From Catellatospora methionotrophica (GTDB lineage: Bacteria; Actinomycetota; Actinomycetes; Mycobacteriales; Micromonosporaceae): a stretch of DNA of 64,000 nt. The stretch spans positions 124,001 to 188,000 of the forward strand of contig NZ_JAAOTJ010000012.1 of NCBI RefSeq assembly GCF_011297335.1, written 5' to 3'. This document shows, piece by piece, positions 33,831 through 42,536 of the stretch; positions within the stretch are counted from its first letter, which is position 1; every line of letters begins with the position of its first letter. Under the pieces are notes generated by a model, which saw nothing but the letters and a program-made list of their open reading frames with translations, was not told the origin of the DNA and did no database searches. The position numbers and the translations under genes were made by a program.

Positions 33831-34410
33831 TGCGGACCTCCTCCGCGCTGGGCCGCAACTGCTCGCCGAGCGCGATCCGCGCCCGGTGCAGCCACGACTT
33901 CACGGTCCCCGTCGACACCTGCATGGTCTCGGCGACATCGACGACGGCCTGGTCGGCCAGGTAGTGCAGCACCACCGCCTGACGCGGGCGCGGCGGCAGC
34001 GAGCGCAGCGCCGCGAACAGCGCCACCCGGTCCGGGCTCGGCTCCGGGGCGTGCACCTCCCGATGCCTGCGCCGGAACGCGGTGGCGATCCTGGACCGCC
34101 GGAAATGCGAGGTGGCCAGGTTCCAGGCGACGCGGCGGACCCAGGCGACCGGGTCGTCGTACGCGCTGACGTCCTTCCACCGATGCAGCGCCCGGCAGAA
34201 GGCCTCCTGCGTGACGTCCTGCGCCTCCTGCCGGTCGCCGAGGTACGCGAACAGCTGCGTGGTCACCGAGGTGAAGTGCGCCGCGTACAACTCGTCGAAG
34301 TCGTGGCGCCCTTGCTCGCCTGGCGCCCCGGACCTCGCGCCCTCAGGAGCGCGGCGGGCGCCGTGCGTCGGCGTCCCGGCCGCGTTCATGGAGTTCCCAT
34401 CCCTGTCCAT
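33823..34410 (-). CDS. SigE-family RNA polymerase sigma factor
   Basis: 195 residues from ATG 34410 (ATG 34389 is possible). Region 2 is FDELYAAHFTSVTTQLFAYL, then DRQEAQDVTQEAFCRALHRW. Region 4 is SLPPRPRQAVVLHYLADQAV, then STGTVKSWLHRARIAL. This is the SigE-like group 4/ECF type of actinomycetes. It is coupled to the membrane protein that follows, so it probably answers an envelope signal. No recognisable target promoter motif is visible in the window. Confidence 0.9.
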   Translation of the reverse strand: MDRDGNSMNAAGTPTHGARRAPEGARSGAPGEQGRHDFDELYAAHFTSVTTQLFAYLGDRQEAQDVTQEAFCRALHRWKDVSAYDDPVAWVRRVAWNLATSHFRRSRIATAFRRRHREVHAPEPSPDRVALFAALRSLPPRPRQAVVLHYLADQAVVDVAETMQVSTGTVKSWLHRARIALGEQLRPSAEEVRNA

Positions 34411-34511
34411 CCGTTCCGTCCCGCCGACCCTGTCAGGCCGGACGGGGACAACACGAAGTCCCCGCGCTCCGGGTTGCGTCCGCACCGGGGAATTTCCGTG
34501 ACCGTGACGCG

Positions 34512-34545
34512 CCAGGTCCCCGGCACGAGCGCGCCGGGGACCTGG
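34512..34545. terminator. Hairpin terminator
   Basis: Arms CCAGGTCCCCGGC (34512-34524) and GCCGGGGACCTGG (34533-34545) pair perfectly with an eight-base loop, 30 bases after the CHAP gene (minus). Confidence 0.75.
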
Positions 34546-34575
34546 ATACTGACCGGGCGGGTCACCCGGCGAGGC

Positions 34576-35418
34576 TCACTTGAAGCGTACGAACTGGGAG
34601 AACTGGCTGTTGGCCGTGCCCACCGAGACGGTGCGGTGGCTGTAGGCCGAGCCGCCGTTGTAGTTGTACTCGTCGACCTCGAAGGTGCCGTTGCTGTTCA
34701 CCCTCGTCACGAACGCGACGTGACCCCAGGTGCCGCCGAGGCGGACCGCGACGTCACCGGCCTTCGGGCTGCCGTACACCGGGATGCCCGCGCTGCGGGC
34801 GGCGGCGGCCCAGTTGTTCGCGTTGCCCCAGTGCACGCCGTCGTAGTAGTTGTGGAAGGCGATGCCGAGGCGGCTGCGCACGGCCCACGCGGCGAAGCTG
34901 GTGCACTGGCCCTTGTAGAAGTTCCACGGGTCGACGCCGGTCGTCGCACCCCGGTAGGGGTAGTCGTCCTTGGCGGGGTAGCTGCTGCCGCCACCGGTCG
35001 GGGCGGGCTGGTGCGAGGCGTTGTTGTTCTTCAGCGAGGCGTTCAGGTTGGCCTTCGCGCCCGACGCGATGTCCTGGCTCGTGCCGCCGAAGTCGCTGTT
35101 GAAGTAGACGCGGATCGTGGAGCCGGTGCGGTTCCAGGCCGACGCGGCATTGTTCTTGACGCATACGCCCTGGCCGTTGCCCGCGCTCTTGAACTCGAAG
35201 CACGACGGCTGGGTGGCACCGTAGTCAGCCTGCGACGCGACGTGGTCGGAGATCGACCCGGCGTAGTCGCTGTTGTAGAAGTAGCAGAACTCGCCGCTGT
35301 CGCAGACACCGTCGCGCGACGCCGCCTGGGCCGGTGCCGCGGCGGTGCCGACGCCGACGATGGCCAGCGCGACGGATACGCCGATGGCGCGCAGCGCGCG
35401 TCCGACTCTCGTTGACAT
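34576..35418 (-). CDS. Secreted peptidase-inhibitor I36 / CHAP amidase fusion
   Basis: 280 residues. A signal peptide ends near AAPAQAA. An I36-like domain follows (DGVCDSGEFCYFYNSDYAGS; residues about 36-130, four cysteines), then a short Gly/Ser hinge and a CHAP domain (about 150-280) with the catalytic Cys in YKGQCTSFAAWAV and His in GTWGHVAFVTRVN. CHAP domains cut peptidoglycan cross-links. The I36 part may inhibit proteases or bind the wall. It is probably an exported cell-wall hydrolase. A hairpin follows the stop. Confidence 0.88.
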   Translation of the reverse strand: MSTRVGRALRAIGVSVALAIVGVGTAAAPAQAASRDGVCDSGEFCYFYNSDYAGSISDHVASQADYGATQPSCFEFKSAGNGQGVCVKNNAASAWNRTGSTIRVYFNSDFGGTSQDIASGAKANLNASLKNNNASHQPAPTGGGSSYPAKDDYPYRGATTGVDPWNFYKGQCTSFAAWAVRSRLGIAFHNYYDGVHWGNANNWAAAARSAGIPVYGSPKAGDVAVRLGGTWGHVAFVTRVNSNGTFEVDEYNYNGGSAYSHRTVSVGTANSQFSQFVRFK

Positions 35419-35626
35419 GGATTCCCCTCCCCGAGGATGGAGCTGAGGTGCACGGTGAGGCGAATCTACGGAGACGGATTACACATTGCATACAATCTGA
35501 CTACAGCCGCTTAACCTGCCAAAACGGATCACACCTGGCGTGCGTGCAGCCAATCATCGCCAGGCTCAGGTGGCAAGGCTGAACCACTCGGACGTGCCTG
35601 GTCAGCCTGTGGCCGCCTAGTTGGCG

Positions 35627-35851
35627 TCAATCGGCTTCGATCACGCCGAAGAGGCAGATCCAGCAGGTCGAACCATCGGACAGCTGCTGGACGCCGTGGC
35701 ACTGCGGGCAGACTATCCAGGCGGAGGCGGCATACCAGGACAGGCAAAACGGCAGGGCGCAGCCCCGGCGACCGCAGCTGATACAGACACCTGCGAAGTT
35801 CCATCGGGGCGGTTTTACCGGGGCAGTCGATGGGGGAGTGGCTAAGGCCAT
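35627..35851 (-). CDS. Small zinc-ribbon-like protein (74 aa)
   Basis: Starts at ATG 35851 (MALATPPSTAPVKPPRWNFA) with GGAG six bases upstream. An upstream in-frame ATG at 35863 has no ribosome site. Cysteine pairs CISCGRRGC, CPQCHG and CWIC suggest zinc-ribbon/treble-clef folding. It is the last of three small genes on the minus strand facing the XRE regulator, and the region is less G+C-rich than its surroundings. I cannot name its function. Confidence 0.6.
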   Translation of the reverse strand: MALATPPSTAPVKPPRWNFAGVCISCGRRGCALPFCLSWYAASAWIVCPQCHGVQQLSDGSTCWICLFGVIEAD

Positions 35852-35904
35852 GTGCAGCTCCACGGTTCACGGTATGGGCGAAAGCTTGCCGGTCGGAGTC
35901 GACA

Positions 35905-36144
35905 TCAACGCTCCGCGACTCGGCGACGTCGTTTCTGCGCCTTGCCCAGGATCTGGCCTGGGTAGAGGAGTCGTACCTGGGCCGGGCCACCCTCAACCGG
36001 CACGCTTACCAGCGGCAATCCGAACTGGGAGTCGCAGCCGACGATCGTTGCGAGCAGATCGGGGCTGAGGTCGATCCGCACGAGATCGCCGATCGTGACG
36101 CGGCTGCCGTCTGCGACGAACCATTGAGCCCTCGGGGTGTCCAT
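35905..36144 (-). CDS. Small hypothetical protein (79 aa)
   Basis: ATG 36144 overlaps the stop of the preceding small gene in TGATG, so translation is coupled. The protein contains VADGSRVTIGDLVRIDLSPD and LVSVPVEGGPAQVRLLYPGQ and ends in a basic KAQKRRRR tail. It looks like a small SH3-like or DNA/RNA-binding domain. Upstream of this start the same frame stays open to 36288, but that part has poor coding character (weak G/C at third positions) and the overlapping frame is better. Confidence 0.5.
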   Translation of the reverse strand: MDTPRAQWFVADGSRVTIGDLVRIDLSPDLLATIVGCDSQFGLPLVSVPVEGGPAQVRLLYPGQILGKAQKRRRRVAER

Positions 36145-36249
36145 CAGTCCAGCGCTCGCAGGCCGCTGATGATTTGACGTAGCAGCTCGGTGTTGTGCGT
36201 TGCCCAACCGTAAAGCGGTGCGAATCGCGGAAAGCGGGTTGTCGAGCAC
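36144..36249 (-). pseudogene. Small gene with a +1 frame break
   Basis: GTG 36249 has a strong GAGGGAG six bases upstream and opens LDNPLSAIRTA. Near 36213 the protein-like sequence moves to the +1 frame and reads YGWATHNTELLRQIISGLRA, ending at the TGA (36146-36144) that overlaps the next ATG. Third-base G+C favours the first frame before the shift and the second after it. It is either a frameshifted gene, a sequencing error, or, less likely, programmed +1 frameshifting. Confidence 0.5.
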
Positions 36250-36311
36250 GGTGGGCTCCCTCGTGTCGGACGGGTCGGCGACGAGCAAGCCACCGAGGTG
36301 GCCCGCTCACT

Positions 36312-36418
36312 GATCGTCGGAGGTTGAGCCGACGATCGAACGCATCCAGAGCCTAGGGATTGATCGATGTAGTACAAGCTACGTCGCGTCACCGGTTACA
36401 ACGTGTACCCATCGACGT
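36312..36418. promoter_or_regulatory. Inverted repeats in front of the XRE regulator
   Basis: GATCGTCGG (36312-36320) pairs with CCGACGATC (36329-36337). GTAG...CTAC flanks 36369-36382. GGTTACAACGTGTACC (36394-36409) is nearly symmetric and is framed by ACGTCG (36381) and CGACGT (36413). They lie between divergent genes and are likely regulator sites. Confidence 0.5.
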
Positions 36419-36481
36419 ATTCATCAGCGCCTGGGCATGCTGCATCATGGATACACCGCTGTATCCCCTGAGGAGGTTGCC

Positions 36482-37693
36482 GTGTTGGAGCCGAGCATCG
36501 ACATCGGACGCCGCGTCGAAGTGCACCGGCGCGCGAAGGGGCTTTCCCGGGAAAAGCTGGCCGCCATGGCTGAGGTCTCACCGGCACTGGTCAAGGCCAT
36601 CGAGACCGGCAAGCGCACGCTGACCCTGCGTACCGCGCAGCGCTTGGCACCGATCCTCGGCGTGCGTGACCTGTCCGACCTGTACGGCGATGCCGTGCAG
36701 TTGCCCATGGGCACCAGGGCCACCCACGAAGGCATGTACGACCTGCGACGGGTCCTCACCACCTGGCAGTTGCACGTCGAAGGCGAGCCGGTGTCGTCCG
36801 AGTATCTGCGGGGTGCCGTCGACATGGCGTGGTCGACCTGGCATCACTCGCGCCAGCAGCGGTCCGAGGTCGCGGTGCTGCTGCCGGGCATGATCGAGCA
36901 GGGTCAGCGAGCTGTCCGGCTGCTGGAGGGCGCCGAGCGCCGCAGGGCGAAGTCGATGCTTGCCCAGACCTATCACCTCGCCCAGGCGTACATGGCCTGG
37001 CACGGCGAACGCGAACTGGTCTGGCTGACCGTGGAGAAAGGCATGACCACCGCCCTGGAGTCCGACGACCCGGTGACGATTGCCTTCGCGACCTGGTACA
37101 GCGCGCACCTGCTGCGGTCGGTCGGCCGGAGCGAGGAGGCACTGGAGCGGCTTGCCGACGCTCGTGCGCTCGTGACCGCAGCGGCCGGCGACAACCCGAC
37201 CACCGAACAGCTCGCGATGCTCGCCGACCTCTGGAACTGCTCGGCCCTGACCAGGGCACGTGACCACGACCAGAGCGCCTGGGCGGACTGGTCCAACGGC
37301 GAGCGCGCCGTCGCGGCACTGCCCGCCGGCTACGTCCACCCGTGGACGCGCGTCGGCACGGTGTTGTCGGAGGTGTACGCGGTGATGATCGCAACGGAAC
37401 TCGGCGACGCCGAGGAGGCCCGGCGTCGCGCACAGAACTTGGACCCGGCGTCGATTCCGTCCGTCGACCGGCAGGCGCGGCACCTGATCGAACTCGCGCG
37501 GGGTGCGGACCTGGACGGGTCGAAGGAGGGGACCGTGCACCTGCTGTCCCGTGCGGCATCGGTGAGCGCCGAGACCGTGAAGTTCACTCCACCCGCCCGC
37601 GAGATGATCGACCGCCTGCTGCTGAGCGCGCCGTCGACCCTGCGGGCTGATGTGGAGTCACTTGCCAGGGCGACATCGGTGACGCGCGACTGA
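36482..37693 (+). CDS. XRE-type regulator with a TPR-like C-terminal region
   Basis: 403 residues from GTG 36482 (AGGAGG five bases upstream). Helix-turn-helix at about residues 7-60 (IGRRVEVHRRAKGLSREKLA, then SPALVKAIETGKRTLTLRTA). The remaining 330 residues are helical and repeat-like (AWSTWHHSRQQRSEVAVLLP; ALERLADARALVTAAAGDNP), as in actinobacterial regulators that sense a peptide or protein partner. It is divergent from three small genes, one of them frame-broken. Codon use is less extreme than in the neighbouring CAZyme genes, and transfer is possible. Confidence 0.8.
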   Translation: MLEPSIDIGRRVEVHRRAKGLSREKLAAMAEVSPALVKAIETGKRTLTLRTAQRLAPILGVRDLSDLYGDAVQLPMGTRATHEGMYDLRRVLTTWQLHVEGEPVSSEYLRGAVDMAWSTWHHSRQQRSEVAVLLPGMIEQGQRAVRLLEGAERRRAKSMLAQTYHLAQAYMAWHGERELVWLTVEKGMTTALESDDPVTIAFATWYSAHLLRSVGRSEEALERLADARALVTAAAGDNPTTEQLAMLADLWNCSALTRARDHDQSAWADWSNGERAVAALPAGYVHPWTRVGTVLSEVYAVMIATELGDAEEARRRAQNLDPASIPSVDRQARHLIELARGADLDGSKEGTVHLLSRAASVSAETVKFTPPAREMIDRLLLSAPSTLRADVESLARATSVTRD

Positions 37694-37796
37694 GGTCCGA
37701 GCGGTATACCCAGATCTCTTTATCGGGCAGTCAGGACCGGGCCCGCCACGTCGTCGATGACATGCTCGACGAGCCCGGCCCTGACGGCCTGTCGAC

Positions 37797-37819
37797 GGCC
37801 TGATCCGAATGATCAGGCC
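37797..37819. terminator. Bidirectional hairpin terminator
   Basis: GGCCTGATC (37797-37805) and GATCAGGCC (37811-37819) pair perfectly around CGAAT between the convergent XRE and lyase genes. Confidence 0.7.
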
Positions 37820-37829
37820 GGGATGGAGA

Positions 37830-40079
37830 TCATCTGAGGTAGATGTTCGGGGAGGGCGGGGTGCTCATGCCGTCGCCGAGGAAGAAGCTCGGGTGGGGCG
37901 GCTGGTTGTAGGCGGTGTTCTGCCAGGCGACGGCGACCCGGTACATCGGGTCGTGCATCAGGGTGTGGATGCGCCGGTCGGTGGTGCTGGTCGTGGCGTA
38001 GATGCGCAGCGCCGTGTTGTCGCTGGTACGCCAGATCACCTCCTCGCGCCAGTCGCCGAACAGGTCCGCTGACAGCGCGGGAGTCGACTTGGTGCCGTTG
38101 TTCGAGGCGACGTTGCTGCCGGTGAGCAGGCGGGTGTCGCCGCTGGTGCCGTACTTGTCGATGTGCGTTCCGTCGAGCAGTTCCCGGACCGGGTCGCCGT
38201 CCCACCAGACCAGGAAGTTGATCGAGCCGGGTTCCCGGCCAAGCGACGCCCCGTTGGCGGTGTTGCGCAGGGTGGTGTCGCTGGCCGACCAGGCTTCCGC
38301 GCCAGGACTGCCGGCCCAGATGTCACCCGCGACGCCGCGGCCGTTGTCCGCGCCGGTCGCGGTGGACCACAACACCTGGCCGGTACGCGCGTCCGCGAGC
38401 CACGAGCCCGGCTGGCTGGTCGACTCGCTGACCTTGAACACCTCCAGCCCGGCCCGGCTTGGGACGAAGTCCCCGACGTGCAGGGCGTCGCCGTGGCCAC
38501 GGCCGGTGTTCCACAGCGGGGTGCCGTTGTCGTTGATGGTCATCGCGCCGAAGATGATCTCGTCGCGGCCGTCGGCGTCGACGTCGCCGATGGACAGCTG
38601 GTGGTTGCCCTGCCCGGCGTACGCACTGCCGGCGCTGTTGGAGTCGAACGTCCAGCGCCGGGTCAGCGAGCCGTTGCGGAAGTCCCATGCCACGATGACG
38701 GTACGGGTGTAGTAGCCGCGCGACATGATCAGTGACGGGCGGGTGCCGTCGAGGTAGGCCGTGCCCGCGAGGAAGCGGTCGACGCGGTTGCCGTAGTTGT
38801 CGCCCCACGCGGACACGGTGCCGCGCGCGGGCTCGTAGCCGACCGTGGACAGGGCCGCGCCGTTGAGGCCGTTGAACATGGTCAGGTACTCGGGGCCGGT
38901 CAGGATGTAGCCGCTGGAGTTGCGGTAGTCGGCGCTCGCGTTGCCGATGACGGTGCCGACGCCGTCGCGGGTCGCGTCGGCGGTCTTCATAGCCACTTCG
39001 GCGCGGCCGTCGCCGTCGTAGTCGTACACCTGGAACTGGGTGTAGTGGGCCCCGGCGCGGATGTTGCGGCCCAGGTCGATGCGCCACATGCGGCTGCCGT
39101 TGAGCCGGTAGGCGTCAACGTAGACGTTGCCGGTGACACCGGACTGGGAGTTGTCCTTGGCGTTGTCCGGGTCCCACTTGAGCACGATCTCGTACTGGCC
39201 GTCGCCGTCGAGGTCGCCGACAGAGGCGTCGTTGGCGGAGTAACCGCTGGCCGGAGCCGAGATCGGCACGTCGAGGTAGTTGCCGCCCGCGAAGCGCAGC
39301 GACGATGCCGACGCGGCCTGCTCGGTGCCGTTGACCACGGCGCGCACCGTGTAGGACGCGTCGGCGGCGGCACCGCTGTCCAGGTAGTTCGTCGAGTTGG
39401 TGATCGGCGACGCGTTCACCTTGGTGCCGCCGCGATACACGTTGAAGCCGGTGCTGTAGGACTCGGTGCCCAGCAGCCGCCAGGAGACCAGGTTGGCGCT
39501 ACCGGACCGGACGCTGACCAGGCCCCTATTCAGGTCCTCCATCTGCTTGGCCCCGGACGGCGGCTGCCCGGACGGCGACGGGCTCGGCGAGGCGGGCGCG
39601 GACGGTGACGCTGACGGCCGTGGGGACGCCGAGGCCGACGGTGCCGCCGAGGTCGGCGCGGGTGCGCCGGTGCAGGTGGTGCCGTTGAGCGCGAAGCTCG
39701 CCGGGGCCGGGTTCGACGAGTTGTTCCAGGACGCGTTGAAACCGAACGCGGTGCTGGCGTTGGTGGCGATCTGTGCGTTGTAGCCCGCGTCGGTGACGGA
39801 CACGTTCGCGCCGGACTGGGTGAAGCTGCCGCCCCACAGCTGGGTGACGGCCTGCCCGGCGGTGTACGCCCAGGTCAGGGTCCAGCCGTTGACGGGGTCG
39901 CCGAGGTTGGTGATGGTGACGTTGGCGCCGAAGCCGCCGCCCCACTGATTGGTGACCGCGTAGTCGACGCGGCAGCCTGCGGCCGCCTGGGCGCTGACCG
40001 CGGTCACGACGCCGGCGGTCAGGACGGTGACGGTGGCGGCGGTGAGCACCGCGAGCCGTCGTCGGGTACGAGTGGGCAT
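37830..40079 (-). CDS. Rhamnogalacturonan lyase (PL11) with N-terminal CBM2
   Basis: 749 residues. A signal peptide (about 1-32) is followed by a cellulose-binding CBM2 (about 33-137; CRVDYAVTNQWGGGFGANVT), a Pro/Ser/Ala linker (about 138-175) and the PL11 catalytic eight-bladed propeller. The catalytic part begins KQMEDLNRGLVSVRSGS and has repeated calcium-binding blades such as DGDGQYEIVLKWDPDN and DYDGDGRAEVAMKTADATRD. It cleaves the rhamnose-galacturonate backbone of pectin outside the cell. The CBM2 anchors it to cell wall. A purine-rich ribosome site precedes the ATG. It is a single gene. Enzyme function is strongly supported by the whole-length match. Confidence 0.93.
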   Translation of the reverse strand: MPTRTRRRLAVLTAATVTVLTAGVVTAVSAQAAAGCRVDYAVTNQWGGGFGANVTITNLGDPVNGWTLTWAYTAGQAVTQLWGGSFTQSGANVSVTDAGYNAQIATNASTAFGFNASWNNSSNPAPASFALNGTTCTGAPAPTSAAPSASASPRPSASPSAPASPSPSPSGQPPSGAKQMEDLNRGLVSVRSGSANLVSWRLLGTESYSTGFNVYRGGTKVNASPITNSTNYLDSGAAADASYTVRAVVNGTEQAASASSLRFAGGNYLDVPISAPASGYSANDASVGDLDGDGQYEIVLKWDPDNAKDNSQSGVTGNVYVDAYRLNGSRMWRIDLGRNIRAGAHYTQFQVYDYDGDGRAEVAMKTADATRDGVGTVIGNASADYRNSSGYILTGPEYLTMFNGLNGAALSTVGYEPARGTVSAWGDNYGNRVDRFLAGTAYLDGTRPSLIMSRGYYTRTVIVAWDFRNGSLTRRWTFDSNSAGSAYAGQGNHQLSIGDVDADGRDEIIFGAMTINDNGTPLWNTGRGHGDALHVGDFVPSRAGLEVFKVSESTSQPGSWLADARTGQVLWSTATGADNGRGVAGDIWAGSPGAEAWSASDTTLRNTANGASLGREPGSINFLVWWDGDPVRELLDGTHIDKYGTSGDTRLLTGSNVASNNGTKSTPALSADLFGDWREEVIWRTSDNTALRIYATTSTTDRRIHTLMHDPMYRVAVAWQNTAYNQPPHPSFFLGDGMSTPPSPNIYLR

Positions 40080-40342
40080 GTGCCTCTCCGAGGATGGGTG
40101 CGTAGCCGGGTGGACCCGGCCTGGCTCGGATGCAAGCCCGGTGCATCCGTTTCGCCCAATACGCGGTAGCGTGCCCTGCTCCCGACAGGGATGTTAGACC
40201 CGTCGATGGACGGCCACAAGGAGATCGGCATGCCACTGCTTCGGAAGCCCGGGAGGGTCAGATGCGCTGCCCCCCAATGATCTTCTCGACGGGCTAAAAT
40301 CGTTGAGTCCTGTTTAGAGCGACCCACCACTCTCGGAGTGTT

Positions 40343-41686
40343 ATGGACCCGCTGTTCTCAACTCCGCGCGGCCTGATGCGCAAAGGTTCGATCACGATGG
40401 CGGCAGTCGCGCTGCTCGTCATATCCATGACCGTTTCGAATCCCATTGCAGCTGCGAGCGTAGGGAATTCATCGGTCCCAGAGGTGTCCGATCCGCAGGC
40501 GACAGAAAACCTCGATGTAACGATGCTGGCAACGATGCGTCGGCAGGAGAAGTTGGAGCCTGCGCTTCAAGCCCTGGGCGATGCGCAGCTCGGCGATCTG
40601 CAGTCGGGCTTCGCCGGGTTCGCGTTCGAGGGCGAAGGCCTGACAGTCTACTGGAAAGGCGACCTCGCTCCGGCCATGGCAGGAGCGCTTGAGAGGGCCC
40701 GCGGGTTCGGTCCGGTAACGGTCAGAACGGCGGCCTTCTCTGAGGCCGAACTCAAAGGTGCCGCGAGAAAGATCGCAGCCGTAATGAAGGCTCGTGGCGC
40801 AACTGACATCCAGTCGATCACTTTCAATCCAGATGGCAGCGGCCTCGAAGTGAGCCGTGAGCCCGCCGATCACGTTGCGGAGCTGGCGAACGCCAGGGCA
40901 GCCAAGGGCAAACCGGAATTGATTCGTGCTGAGCAGATTGTGGCCGAGGCGCGGATTTCTGTTCCGGTGCGATTGTCAACCGCGACTGACCGTATCGCGC
41001 TGATGGTCACCCGCGGCGACGATTTTGCAGCCTGGAATGGGGGAAGCCGTTGGGAGGCGTGGCGCGGATTGGACTTCCGCGGGGCCTGTACCACGGGGTT
41101 CGGCGTACATGCTGGTTCGCGCAGTTTCGTACTCAGCGCCGGACACTGCGCGAGTCCGCCAGACTACGCGTTCCAGGGTTACTCCAGCTACACCGGCACA
41201 AGCAAGTTCGAGAACATGGGCCCAGTTTTCGATGACGACTGGCGGTCGGATCTGCTGCTCATCGACGCACCGGGCTGGTACAAGATCTTTGATGGCTCGC
41301 CCACGACCAGCGTGACCAAGAAAGTCAACAGTTGGGGTTACTGGGCAAAGGACCAGCTGGTATGCCATTCTGGAATGATCAGTGGCACGATATGGGGGCT
41401 AAAGCAGGTAAAGTCCGGAAATTATAATGTCAGTTGCAGCAACCCTGACTCTGACGGCGACTGCAACTACGTAATCGAGGGTCTTATCGAGACCACACAG
41501 ATCGATGGAGCGACAGCGGTGCGTTCTGGTGACAGTGGGAGCCCGGTGTTCACCCTGGACGGCTCCGGGGTTCGCGCGAAGGGCATAGTCTCAGCTGGTA
41601 GCGGCACCAAGATGTATTTCCAAGACTGGGCGGACGTCATCCGCGTGTTCGGGGCATACCCCAATACCAGCAGCACTACGTCGTAA
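40343..41686 (+). CDS. Secreted S1-type serine protease
   Basis: 447 residues. A signal segment (VALLVISMTVSNPIAAASVG) follows a short basic start. An N-terminal pro-region runs to about 230, and a trypsin-like catalytic domain follows: His in LSAGHCASPP (about residue 267), Asp in DDDWRSDLLLID (about 302-306) and Ser in SGDSGSPVFTLDG (about 395). The layout is that of alpha-lytic-protease-like actinomycete S1 enzymes, in which the pro-region folds the protease. ATG 40343 (GGAG four bases upstream) or ATG 40376 could start. The gene is visibly less G+C-rich and uses more A/T third positions than its neighbours, so recent transfer is plausible. Confidence 0.85.
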   Translation: MDPLFSTPRGLMRKGSITMAAVALLVISMTVSNPIAAASVGNSSVPEVSDPQATENLDVTMLATMRRQEKLEPALQALGDAQLGDLQSGFAGFAFEGEGLTVYWKGDLAPAMAGALERARGFGPVTVRTAAFSEAELKGAARKIAAVMKARGATDIQSITFNPDGSGLEVSREPADHVAELANARAAKGKPELIRAEQIVAEARISVPVRLSTATDRIALMVTRGDDFAAWNGGSRWEAWRGLDFRGACTTGFGVHAGSRSFVLSAGHCASPPDYAFQGYSSYTGTSKFENMGPVFDDDWRSDLLLIDAPGWYKIFDGSPTTSVTKKVNSWGYWAKDQLVCHSGMISGTIWGLKQVKSGNYNVSCSNPDSDGDCNYVIEGLIETTQIDGATAVRSGDSGSPVFTLDGSGVRAKGIVSAGSGTKMYFQDWADVIRVFGAYPNTSSTTS

Positions 41687-41771
41687 TGTCGTCCTCCGGT
41701 GGCGGCCGGCACTGCGTCGCCACCGGCTTGGTCACGCGTACTGCCGGTCCTTCGGTGGAGAGGTCGCCGCC

Positions 41772-42323
41772 ATGTTCCCGCTTCTACCGCCGATCTGGCG
41801 GCCGTCGCGAAGGTTTCGCCGACGGTCGGGCCTTCGCGCGCTGTGCTTGGCAACCGCTCTCGCAGCAACTGGATGTGCGCCGGACACTACTGCCACCGAC
41901 TCAGGTGCGGAGCCGCCAATGGGAACGCCCGCACCGGCGATATGCCCGCAGACCTGGGACGACCTAACCCCGTCGGCGACCTCGCGCCGAGGCACGCTGG
42001 TGCCGGGCGGGGCCGCCGAGGCGCTGCTGTGCAGCTACCCGCCTGTGGGCAACCCGCCGCTGGCGCTGGGCGTCAGCCGCAGGATCACGGACAGAGCCAA
42101 CGAAGTGGGCGCGTATCTCAATGGGCTTGCGGCCGAGGCCCAGCCGGACACCGTCTGCTCGGCCTCCCAGAGCACCGCGCACATCATCGTCTTCGGTTAC
42201 CAGGACCGTGCGCCGGTCATCCTGCATGCGCGCAACTGCGCCTGGGACCGGCAGGGCATCACCCGCTACGGTGCCGATCTCCGGAAAATCACCGCGTACT
42301 GGGGCGCTGCCTGGAACGAGTGA
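41772..42323 (+). CDS. Lipoprotein of unknown function
   Basis: 183 residues. A basic start (RRFRRRSG) leads into a signal with lipobox TGC (Cys about residue 35). The mature protein has four further cysteines (in AICPQTWDDL, ALLCSYPPVG, DTVCSAS and ARNCAWD) that may form two bridges. GGAGAGG eight bases before the ATG supports the start. It is 85 bases after the protease in the same direction, and shares its lower G+C, so the two may form a transferred unit. Confidence 0.65.
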   Translation: MFPLLPPIWRPSRRFRRRSGLRALCLATALAATGCAPDTTATDSGAEPPMGTPAPAICPQTWDDLTPSATSRRGTLVPGGAAEALLCSYPPVGNPPLALGVSRRITDRANEVGAYLNGLAAEAQPDTVCSASQSTAHIIVFGYQDRAPVILHARNCAWDRQGITRYGADLRKITAYWGAAWNE

Positions 42324-42536
42324 CGCTATGAGATGCGGGCTGGCAGAAGTCGGTCTGCGCCGCAGCCACGGGTTCTCGGGCGGCACACTTCCGCAGTGGC
42401 AGGCGTGAGGAATGGCAATGTCTGCTGACAGCATGTGAGCGGGCACCTTCGTACCCGTACGCCGGGGCGGGGCAGCGGACCGACCGGGAGTGAGAGATCA
42501 TTCGTCGATGCGGCGCGACGACCGATAGGGCGGGCC

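Noticed and set aside
36144-36392. An 82-codon frame ending at 36144 taken as one gene
   Set aside because: Its first half is Ser/Pro/Thr-rich and start-poor; only the last 23 residues look coding, and they continue the GTG 36249 gene after a shift.
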